This document shows positions 7,094 through 13,943 of a stretch of DNA of 16,919 nt, piece after piece. Below the pieces are notes generated by a model. It had not been told where the DNA came from and did not search any database. It saw only the letters and a program-made list of their open reading frames with translations. The stretch is taken from assembly GCA_937902995.1 (NCBI GenBank), contig CALEKY010000115.1, positions 1 to 16,919 of the forward strand, given 5' to 3'. The translations under genes and the position numbers were made by a program. How positions within the stretch are numbered: position 1 is the stretch's first letter; each line of letters begins with the position of its first letter. The DNA comes from an uncultured Sinobacteraceae bacterium. GTDB taxonomy: Bacteria; Pseudomonadota; Gammaproteobacteria; Steroidobacterales; Steroidobacteraceae.

Positions 7094-7239
7094 GCTGATA
7101 GTCGCACGCCGGCGACAAGGCCGTTGAGGGAATCCCTGACCTGGCGTGCACGGCGCACATCGCGCCTGCGCAGCACTGCTCGGTTTGACAGCGGGCCCAT
7201 AGCGCTGCCCTGAGGGGGAAGGTTAGGATCCTTCCCCGC
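7094..7239. other. Intergenic region before the diguanylate cyclase gene
   Basis: 146 bp without a gene. It holds a small dyad at 7127-7137 (AGGGA-A-TCCCT), a weak stem GTCGC/GCGAC at 7101-7116 without a following T run, a TTGACA hexamer at 7185-7190 with no matching -10 element at normal spacing, and the start-proximal hairpin listed separately. Confidence 0.5.
7215..7237 (+). promoter_or_regulatory. Hairpin presenting the ribosome-binding region of the diguanylate cyclase gene
   Basis: GGGGAAGG (7215-7222) and CCTTCCCC (7230-7237) are perfect 8-bp arms around a 7-base loop TTAGGAT. It ends two bases before ATG 7240. The only plausible Shine-Dalgarno bases, AGGA (7225-7228) or GGAAGG in the stem, are inside the structure. 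It could limit translation unless opened. Confidence 0.5.
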
Positions 7240-8205
7240 ATGAGCCAATCGAGCCCTATCACCCTTACACCGGCGTCGGCCAGCCAGTGGCGGATTTTGC
7301 TGGTGGACGATGAGCCGACGCAGCGGCTCATCATGGCGCGTCTGCTGAAACGGGCAGGGTACGAGGTGGATACGGCCAGCAACGGCCGCGAAGCGCTCGC
7401 GAAGCTCGAAGCAGGCGACTTCCAGCTCATGATCACGGACTGGGAAATGCCGGAGATGGACGGCGTCAGTCTGTGCAGCGCCGTTCGGTCCCTCGAGAAC
7501 AAAGCCTACGTCTACACCATCCTGCTGACGGCGCGCGATGCGATCGAGCACGTGGTCGCCGGCCTGCAGGCAGGCGCAGACGACTATCTCACGAAGCCGG
7601 TCGTCGAGCCCGAGCTCATTGCCCGCCTGAATACCGGCAAGCGCATCGTGACGCTCGAACGCTCGTTGCGTGCCGCGAATGAAGAGAACCGCCGTCTGTC
7701 GATCACCGATCCGCTCACCGGCGCGTTCAACCGCCGTTACTTGATGGAGCAACTGCCTCGGGAGCTCGATCGCGGGCCGCGTTACGGCCGTCAGCTCGCC
7801 GTGATCATGTGCGACGTCGATCATTTCAAGAAGATCAACGACAGCTACGGACATCACATCGGCGACGAGGTGCTGAAGTGGTTCGTCGCGAAGCTCACTG
7901 CGACGCTACGAACGACGGATTGGGTCGCGCGCTACGGCGGCGAGGAGTTCGTCGTCGTGTTGCCGGAAACCAATGTCGTCAACGGAACCGTGGTCGCCGA
8001 ACACTTGCGTTCGCAAGTGGCCGCCGAGCCGTTCATGTCGGGAAGCATCTCCTTCCCCGTGACGGCAAGCTTCGGCGTTTCAGGATGGGCGTCGGTCGTG
8101 CCTACCGGCGCGACGCTCGATGCGCTGATGATGCGTTGCGACTCAGGCGTGTACGCGAGCAAGGCGAACGGCCGCAATCGTGTCACGACCGAAGCGCTCG
8201 ATTAA
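7240..8205 (+). CDS. Receiver-GGDEF response regulator, predicted diguanylate cyclase
   Basis: 321 residues, with a PleD/WspR-like layout of one receiver and one GGDEF domain; predicted to make c-di-GMP from two GTP. The receiver (about 17-135) has D23/D24, phospho-acceptor D67 in MITDWEMPEMDG, T97 in LLTARD and K119 in LTKP. A coiled linker (about 136-153, LERSLRAANEENRRLS) leads to DPLTGAFNRRYL (157-168). The GGDEF domain has D192 in CDVDHFKKIND, N200 and D209, and the signature as GGEEF (233-237), an active variant. RTTD (224-227) sits exactly five residues before it, which is the product-inhibition I-site. The gene converges on a giant hybrid kinase 5 bp away whose C-terminal Hpt is a candidate phosphodonor. 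Catalytic competence is a strong prediction; the phosphodonor is inference. Confidence 0.94.
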   Translation: MSQSSPITLTPASASQWRILLVDDEPTQRLIMARLLKRAGYEVDTASNGREALAKLEAGDFQLMITDWEMPEMDGVSLCSAVRSLENKAYVYTILLTARDAIEHVVAGLQAGADDYLTKPVVEPELIARLNTGKRIVTLERSLRAANEENRRLSITDPLTGAFNRRYLMEQLPRELDRGPRYGRQLAVIMCDVDHFKKINDSYGHHIGDEVLKWFVAKLTATLRTTDWVARYGGEEFVVVLPETNVVNGTVVAEHLRSQVAAEPFMSGSISFPVTASFGVSGWASVVPTGATLDALMMRCDSGVYASKANGRNRVTTEALD

Positions 8206-8210
8206 CGCGG

Positions 8211-11200
8211 TCATCCTGCTTTTGCCGCCGGCGGCGGTGTCTGTGCCTTCAAGAACTCTGCGGCTTCGATGAAACGCTCGCGCAGTTGCTGCACGAGCTC
8301 CTTCAAACGCGGTTGATCGACGCTCGGTGCTTGCGTCTCGAGCGCATAAGCAAGCTCGCGCAATGCATGCGCGTGGATGTTCGCGCTCGCACCCTTCAGT
8401 TTGTGCGCAGCGCGGCTCAGCGCATGGCGATCATGAGCCTCGAGCGCAGCTTGAATCTCCTCCAAGACCTGCTCGCCGCTGGTGATGAAGGTCGACACGA
8501 GCTCGAGGGCGAATTCCGGATCGCCGTCGGTGATCTCGTTGAGCCGCGCGAGATCGATCGGTGCGCCTGGCGTCGAGGCGGTGTTTTGGCGCTCCATCGC
8601 CTTTGCGGCAAGCCCGTAACGCTCCAGGGTTTCGTGCAAGCGGTCGATGTCGAGCGGTTTGGTGAGGAAACCGTTCATGCCCGCTTCCATGCAGCGCTCC
8701 AGCTGTCCCGTCATGGCATTGGCCGTGAGCGCGACGATGGGCGTCATGCGCTCGCCGCGCTCGATCTCGCGAATGCGTCGCGTGGCGGTCAGTCCATCCA
8801 TCACCGGCATTTGTAGATCCATCAAGATGAGGTCGAACTTGCCTTCCTGGAAGGCTTTGACGCCTTCGGCGCCATTGTCCGCGACGCGCACGCGACAACC
8901 CATGCGCTCGAGAAACCGCACGGCCACTTTCTGGTTGACCGGATTGTCCTCGACGAGCAGCACATTGCCGTCGTAGCGTTTCGCGGAATCGCTGCCGACC
9001 AAGGTGCCGCGCGTGACGATCGGCTGGCTCTGCAAATGCCATTCCTTCGCTTCGCGCGCGAGCACGCGATCGAGGCATTCGAACAGCTCGCGTGCGCGGA
9101 TCGGCTTGGTGAGATAGCCTGCGAAGCCGAGCGATGCAAATCGACGGATGTCGCCGTGCCGATCGACGGACGTCAGGATGACGACGCGCGCATTCGACAA
9201 GTGCGGATCGGAGTTGATGCGCTCGCCAAGCGTCGCACCATCCATGTCTTCCATCTGATAGTCGGCGAGCACGATGTCGTACGGATGATTGTCCGCACGG
9301 CCCTGACGCAAGAATTGCAGCGCTTCGTGTCCCGTCGTGGCGAGGCTGACGTCGTAACCGGCGTGCAGCAATTGGCCGGCGAGCACGCGACGATTGGTCT
9401 CGTGATCGTCGACGATCAGTACGCGACGTCCCAGACGATGCAATTCGACCGGACGCTGTTCGGCGGTGCCCGCGGCCAGCTCGAGCGGCAGCCTGAACCA
9501 GAACGTCGAGCCCTTGCCGAGCTCGCTTTCGACGCCGACCGTACCGCCCATCATTTCGACCAGCCGGCGCACGATCGACAAACCGAGCCCCGTGCCGCCG
9601 AAGTGCCGCGTCGTCGAGGCATCCGCCTGGACGAACGGCTGGAAGAGCGTGTTGATGGTCTCGGGCGCAATGCCGATGCCGGTGTCGCGAACCTGGAATT
9701 CGATCACCGCTTTGCCGTTCTCGCGACCGAGACTGCTGACCTCGATGACGATCTCGCCGTGACGCGTGAACTTGATCGCGTTACCGACGAGATTGATCAA
9801 GCACTGACGGATGCGTTGCGGATCGCCGATGACGCGGTCCGGAACGTCCGGATGCACGTGCACGATGAGCTCGAGATTCTTCGCCGCCGCCTGGAAGGCC
9901 ATCATGCCGCCGACGTCTTCGACATTGCCGCGCAAGTCGAGCTCGATTGCCTCGATGTCGAGCTTGCCGGCCTCGATCTTCGAGAAATCGAGAATGTCGT
10001 TGATCACGGTGAGCAACGAATCGGCGCTCGCGCGAATCGTCTCGGCATAGTCGCGCTGTGTGCGGTCGAGCTGCGTATCGAGCAACAATCCGGTCATTCC
10101 GATGATGCCGTTCATCGGCGTGCGAATCTCGTGACTCACGTTGGCGAGGAAGAAACTCTTCGCACGGCTTGCAGCTTCCGCTGCTTCGGTCGCTTTCACG
10201 AGCGCTTCGCGCGCCGCTCGGGCCTCGGTGACGTCCTGTAGCGAACCCGACAGGCGCAACGGACGACCCTGCGCATCGCGTTCGGCTTTCGCGCGCGCAC
10301 GATACCAACGGTATTCGCCGGACTTCGTTTGCAACCGAATCTCGACGTCGTAGGGTTGATCCTGCTGGAAGTGCGCTTGCGTGGCGGCCGCGACCGCTTC
10401 GGTGTCGTCGGGATGCAGGTGGTCGCGCAGGAAATTCGTATTGCTCGGCAGCTCGTCCGGCGAATAGCCGAGCAGCTCGATCAAACGCGGCGAGCACCAG
10501 GCATTGCCGTTCGCCTCCAGCTCCCACAGGCCGTCCTGCGTACCGTTGATCGCGCGCTCGAAGCGACGTTGCGCGAGCTGCAACGCATCTTCCGCGAGCT
10601 TTTGCTCGTGGATGTCCTGAATCGAGCCGGCGATCGTCACGGCTTGGCCCTGCGCATCGCGCTCGGCCGTGCCGCGTTGGCGGAACCAGCGATATTCGCC
10701 GTTGCCGCAACGTATGCGGCAATCGATGACGTACGGTGCGCCTTCCATGATGTGACGTCGCGTCGCTTCGCGGTGACGCTCCGAGTCCTCGGGATGCAGC
10801 AGCGTCGCGAGCTCGTCGAAGTTCGTCGGCAGCTCGCCCTGTCGATAGCCGAGCAAGGTGTGATAGCTCGAGGACAACCACACGCGGCCGTGGACGATGT
10901 CGGCTTCCCAGTGACCCTCCGAGCTCGACAGCGAGGCGCGTTCCAAACGGCGCTCGGCAATGCGCAATTGTTCGGCTTGTTGAGCAAGCTGCTCGGCCGC
11001 CTGGATTTCCTTCGTAATGTCCCACGACGCGCCGAGCGCAGAGACCGGCTGCCCCTGCTCGTCGAAGAACAGCTTGACGTAGTTCTGGACGTGCACGACC
11101 GAACCGTCGGTGCCCTGGCCTCGATAGCGATACGAGAACCGGTCCGTACCGAGCCGCATCGCTTCGGCGATCTTCTCGGCAAAGACGTGGCGATCGTCCG

Positions 11201-13655
11201 GATGAATGCGTCGTTCGAGCTCGGCGATGTCATAGCGATCGTCGCCGGGCCGCAAGAGGGCCTTGATGGGATTCTCGACCCACAGGAATTCGAGAACCCG
11301 CAAGTCGATTTCCCAGGAGCTGATGTCGGCCACTTGCGTGGCGATGCTCAAGCGCTCGAGCAAGAGCTGCTGCTGAACGCGTTGCCGCTCGAGCTTCTCC
11401 GCCGCTTCGACGTTTGCCGTGACGTCCCAGGAGACGCCGAGCAACCGCACCGCGCGCCCGCTCGTCGGATCGACGACGAAATGCGCATGGTTTTCGACGT
11501 GCACGATGCCGCCGTGCTTGCCGTGACCTCGGTAGCGGAACGAGAAGCTGCGCTTGCGCTCCTTGAGCGCCTTGCGAGCCGCGTCCCGGAAAACGTGCCG
11601 ATCCTCCGGCAGCACGATCTCTTCGGCGAACTTCTCGAGCGAAACGCCGCTCATGGGCATTTCCTTGAGCGAGCGGATGGGATTCTCGGACCACAGGAAG
11701 ATCCCGCGTTCCATGTCCACTTCGAACGAGCAGATGCCGGCCGCCTCCGACGAGAGCTTCAAGCGCTCGAGCAGCACCTCTTGTTGACGTGCTTGCTCTT
11801 CGAGACGCTGCTGGTCTTCGACTTCGCGGGTCACGTCCCAAGACACGCCGAGCAGGCTTCGTGCCCATCCGCTCTCGTCGCGCATGAGCCGCGCATGCGA
11901 TTGCACGTGCACGATGTTGCCGTCGGCGCCGATCGCGCGATACCGCAGCGAGAAGCGGTCGGTCTTCGCACGCAATGCCGCCGTCACCGCGTCGCGGAAC
12001 AAGTCGCGATCCTCCGGATGCAGCCGGGCGGCGAGAAATGCATCCGTGGATTGCGAGCGATCGGGCCGCGTATCGCCTAGCGCAGGCAGCCAATTCTCGG
12101 TCCAGAGGAAGCGATTGGTGCTGAGATCGATCTCCCACGAGCAAATGCCGGCTGCCTCCGTCGCCATACTGAGTCGTGCGAGCAGCAGCCGTTCCTGACG
12201 AGCTTGTTGCTCGAAACGCTCGGCGGCTTCGACTTCCTTCGTGACATCCCACGCCGCACCGAGCAGTCGCACCATGCGGCCTTGCTCGTTCGGTACGAGA
12301 TACGCGTGCGTCTGGACGTGGACCAGCTCGCCCGCCTCGGTGTAGGCGCGATAACGGAAAGAGACTCGATTCGAGCCGGTGGCAAACGCTTCGCGCAGCG
12401 CGTTCGGCAGGATCTTCCGGTCCTCCGGATGAATCACGAGGCTGAATTTCTCGAGCGTCGGATTGTCGCGCAGCGCGTATTCGAGCCCTTTGATCGGATT
12501 TTCGACCCACAGGAGCTTCTTCTCTTCGAGGTCGACTTCGTAGGTGCCGATGCCGACGGCTTCGGTGGCAATTGCCAAGCGGTCGTTGAGCGCGCGTTCC
12601 TGTGCCGCCTGCCGCTGCAAAAGATCGGTCGTTTGGACCTCGTTCGTGATATCGACCGTCGCGCCGAGCAACCGCGTTCGAGCGCCGGTCGCATCTCTCA
12701 TGACCTGCGTGAAGGTCTGCAGGTGGCGAACGGTGCCGTCGGGCCGTAGCACCCGGAAACGATATGAATAGGTGTCCTGGCCGCTCTTGATCGCCTGCCG
12801 TGTCAGTTCATCGATCTGCTGCAGATCGTCCGGATGGATGAGCTTGCGAACTTCGTCGCTGTACACGTCGAGCGGCACGTGCTCGAGCCCGAATGCCTTC
12901 GTGCGGTTCTCCACCCAGACGAACTTGCCGCTGCGCGCATCCATCTCCCATGTGGAGACGCCGGCTGCGCGGCTCGCAACGCTGATGCGCTCGAGCAGCG
13001 TGCGCACATGCGCTGCCTGGGCTTCGAGCTGTTGGGCGTGCTCGACTTCGGCCGTGACGTCCCACGTAACGCCGACCCCGCGCACCGGTTGGCCGCTTGC
13101 GTCGCGAAAGACTCGAACGTGCGTCTGCACGTAGCGCACTTCGCCGTTGGGCCGCACGATCCGATGGCGGGTCGAAGCTATGGCCTTGTGGGGATCGGCG
13201 ATGAACGATGCGTTCAGCCTGGCCGTGGTCTCATCGAAATCGTCGGGATGAACGACCTCGCGCAGCTCCTGCTCTTCTTTGATGTCTCGGCCGAGGATCT
13301 GGACCGTGATCGCATCGCACTTGAGCTTGCGGGTCGCCAGATCGATTTCCCAGACGCCGATGCCGGCCGTTTCGGTCGCAAGATTGAACCGGTCGCGCAG
13401 CTCGACACTTTCGGGCGCGGACACATCGACGGCATTCGGCTCGGGCACGGTCTCGCGATGCGCGATGCGCTGCGTCCCGTAAAAGGCGAGTGCTGCGCCA
13501 CAGGCACCCGCGAATGCGTAGCCGATCGCAGTTGCGGCCGGGCCGCCCACACCGAGAAACAAGACCGTGCCGAGTGCGGCGGCGATGACGACGCAGGCAA
13601 GAAGCAGCCTACGCAGGCGCGGCACCGCATTAGCAAAATGAGAGGGGGCAGGCAC
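8211..13655 (-). CDS. Giant octa-PAS hybrid histidine kinase (REC-REC-Hpt C-terminus)
   Basis: 1814 residues. Two membrane segments lie near the N-terminus (about 16-36 and 41-63). Eight PAS_3-like domains follow, beginning near residues 89, 220, 357, 491, 628, 765, 903 and 1031; each ends in a W/L-D(V/I)T-type exit and a coiled linker. Then come HisKA with H1175 in SHEIRTPMNG; HATPase with N1292, D1324 in RDTGIGI and GGTGLGL (1353-1359); receiver 1 with D1416/D1417, D1465, T1495, K1517; receiver 2 with E1569/D1570, D1613, T1644, K1666; and Hpt with H1751 in AAHKLKGASAN. All phosphorelay residues are present, as in unorthodox BarA-like kinases, but the sensor part is unusually large. GTG 13655 is used as start; no strong Shine-Dalgarno is visible, and the frame upstream is open to a stop at 13734-13736. 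No response regulator gene is co-directional with it; the convergent REC-GGDEF gene is the nearest candidate target. Confidence 0.93.
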   Translation of the reverse strand: MPAPSHFANAVPRLRRLLLACVVIAAALGTVLFLGVGGPAATAIGYAFAGACGAALAFYGTQRIAHRETVPEPNAVDVSAPESVELRDRFNLATETAGIGVWEIDLATRKLKCDAITVQILGRDIKEEQELREVVHPDDFDETTARLNASFIADPHKAIASTRHRIVRPNGEVRYVQTHVRVFRDASGQPVRGVGVTWDVTAEVEHAQQLEAQAAHVRTLLERISVASRAAGVSTWEMDARSGKFVWVENRTKAFGLEHVPLDVYSDEVRKLIHPDDLQQIDELTRQAIKSGQDTYSYRFRVLRPDGTVRHLQTFTQVMRDATGARTRLLGATVDITNEVQTTDLLQRQAAQERALNDRLAIATEAVGIGTYEVDLEEKKLLWVENPIKGLEYALRDNPTLEKFSLVIHPEDRKILPNALREAFATGSNRVSFRYRAYTEAGELVHVQTHAYLVPNEQGRMVRLLGAAWDVTKEVEAAERFEQQARQERLLLARLSMATEAAGICSWEIDLSTNRFLWTENWLPALGDTRPDRSQSTDAFLAARLHPEDRDLFRDAVTAALRAKTDRFSLRYRAIGADGNIVHVQSHARLMRDESGWARSLLGVSWDVTREVEDQQRLEEQARQQEVLLERLKLSSEAAGICSFEVDMERGIFLWSENPIRSLKEMPMSGVSLEKFAEEIVLPEDRHVFRDAARKALKERKRSFSFRYRGHGKHGGIVHVENHAHFVVDPTSGRAVRLLGVSWDVTANVEAAEKLERQRVQQQLLLERLSIATQVADISSWEIDLRVLEFLWVENPIKALLRPGDDRYDIAELERRIHPDDRHVFAEKIAEAMRLGTDRFSYRYRGQGTDGSVVHVQNYVKLFFDEQGQPVSALGASWDITKEIQAAEQLAQQAEQLRIAERRLERASLSSSEGHWEADIVHGRVWLSSSYHTLLGYRQGELPTNFDELATLLHPEDSERHREATRRHIMEGAPYVIDCRIRCGNGEYRWFRQRGTAERDAQGQAVTIAGSIQDIHEQKLAEDALQLAQRRFERAINGTQDGLWELEANGNAWCSPRLIELLGYSPDELPSNTNFLRDHLHPDDTEAVAAATQAHFQQDQPYDVEIRLQTKSGEYRWYRARAKAERDAQGRPLRLSGSLQDVTEARAAREALVKATEAAEAASRAKSFFLANVSHEIRTPMNGIIGMTGLLLDTQLDRTQRDYAETIRASADSLLTVINDILDFSKIEAGKLDIEAIELDLRGNVEDVGGMMAFQAAAKNLELIVHVHPDVPDRVIGDPQRIRQCLINLVGNAIKFTRHGEIVIEVSSLGRENGKAVIEFQVRDTGIGIAPETINTLFQPFVQADASTTRHFGGTGLGLSIVRRLVEMMGGTVGVESELGKGSTFWFRLPLELAAGTAEQRPVELHRLGRRVLIVDDHETNRRVLAGQLLHAGYDVSLATTGHEALQFLRQGRADNHPYDIVLADYQMEDMDGATLGERINSDPHLSNARVVILTSVDRHGDIRRFASLGFAGYLTKPIRARELFECLDRVLAREAKEWHLQSQPIVTRGTLVGSDSAKRYDGNVLLVEDNPVNQKVAVRFLERMGCRVRVADNGAEGVKAFQEGKFDLILMDLQMPVMDGLTATRRIREIERGERMTPIVALTANAMTGQLERCMEAGMNGFLTKPLDIDRLHETLERYGLAAKAMERQNTASTPGAPIDLARLNEITDGDPEFALELVSTFITSGEQVLEEIQAALEAHDRHALSRAAHKLKGASANIHAHALRELAYALETQAPSVDQPRLKELVQQLRERFIEAAEFLKAQTPPPAAKAG
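10221..13391 (-). repeat. Tandem array of eight PAS-domain coding repeats, about 135 codons each
   Basis: Inside the giant kinase gene the approximate spans are 13041-13391, 12636-12998, 12228-12587, 11817-12185, 11406-11774, 11001-11363, 10611-10949 and 10221-10565. The aromatic start motif (WEID, WEMD, YEVD, WEID, FEVD, WEID, WEAD, WELE) falls at residues 102, 236, 372, 507, 644, 781, 916 and 1044, giving steps of 134, 136, 135, 137, 137, 135 and 128. Domains 2-6 share an F/L-x-W-x-EN motif and 3-6 share VHV(Q/E). Domains 7 and 8 form a more distinct pair with LLGY and EYRW. This points to successive internal duplication. Confidence 0.85.
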
Positions 13656-13808
13656 GGTCGGCGAATATCCGCGATACGTTGGGTTCTCGAGCCATAAGAT
13701 CGGCCGGCCAACCTCATCATTGAGCGGATATCCTCACAAGCGACGGCGTCTAGCCGTGAGAACTTTCAGGGATCGCCGTAGCATCCGCGGTCCGTCGGGT
13801 CCCCGTAG

Positions 13809-13824
13809 TGTTACTTGCGTCACA
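13809..13824 (+). promoter_or_regulatory. CRP/Clp/Vfr-like binding site 1 (candidate)
   Basis: TGTTA-N6-TCACA matches the CRP dyad TGTGA-N6-TCACA at nine of ten positions. Its centre is about 127 bp upstream of the AsmA-family start and 161 bp upstream of the kinase start. Confidence 0.45.
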
Positions 13825-13850
13825 CCGCTTTGCCCCACTGGACGGACGAC

Positions 13851-13866
13851 TGTGAACTCGCGCACA
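13851..13866 (+). promoter_or_regulatory. CRP/Clp/Vfr-like binding site 2 (candidate)
   Basis: TGTGA-N6-GCACA matches the CRP dyad at nine of ten positions. It also lies in a longer symmetric stretch, ACTGTG-N8-CACAGT (13849-13868). Its centre is 42 bp from that of site 1, four helical turns, and about 85 bp before ATG 13944, a plausible activating distance. Confidence 0.5.
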
Positions 13867-13870
13867 GTTT

Positions 13871-13899
13871 GCGGGCCCTCGCCGTCAGGCTCGGCCCGC
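13871..13899 (+). repeat. GC hairpin in the AsmA leader region
   Basis: GCGGGCC (13871-13877) and GGCCCGC (13893-13899) are exact complements around a 15-base loop. It lies between the CRP-like sites and the start codon and has no T tract. It could be leader structure or an incidental GC match. Confidence 0.4.
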
Positions 13900-13932
13900 G
13901 GCCCGGCGGTCGCTCGTAAAGGTTTCTTGTTC

Positions 13933-13938
13933 GAGGTG
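13933..13938 (+). promoter_or_regulatory. Shine-Dalgarno of the AsmA-family gene
   Basis: GAGGTG lies five bases before ATG 13944 and fixes the start used for the AsmA-family protein. Confidence 0.7.
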
Positions 13939-13943
13939 CATCG

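Larger units (their letters stand above)
13656..13943. promoter_or_regulatory. Divergent regulatory region between the giant kinase and AsmA-family genes
   Basis: 288 bp without a credible gene. Visible elements are two CRP-like dyads (13809-13824 and 13851-13866), a 7-bp GC stem (13871-13877 with 13893-13899), and an 8-bp inverted pair ATATCCGC/GCGGATAT (13665-13672 and 13724-13731) nearer the kinase start. No canonical -35/-10 pair is obvious on either strand. As the only gap between two divergent start codons, it must carry the promoters unless transcription starts further inside a gene. Confidence 0.6.

Noticed and set aside
7185..7190. TTGACA as a -35 promoter element for the diguanylate cyclase
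   Set aside because: No acceptable -10 hexamer lies 16-18 bp downstream. TAGGAT at 7224-7229 is about 33 bp away.
10329..12080. Long 583-codon open frame on the + strand
   Set aside because: Antisense to the PAS repeats of the giant kinase. It contains periodic R/V/L-rich segments only because the real gene is repetitive.
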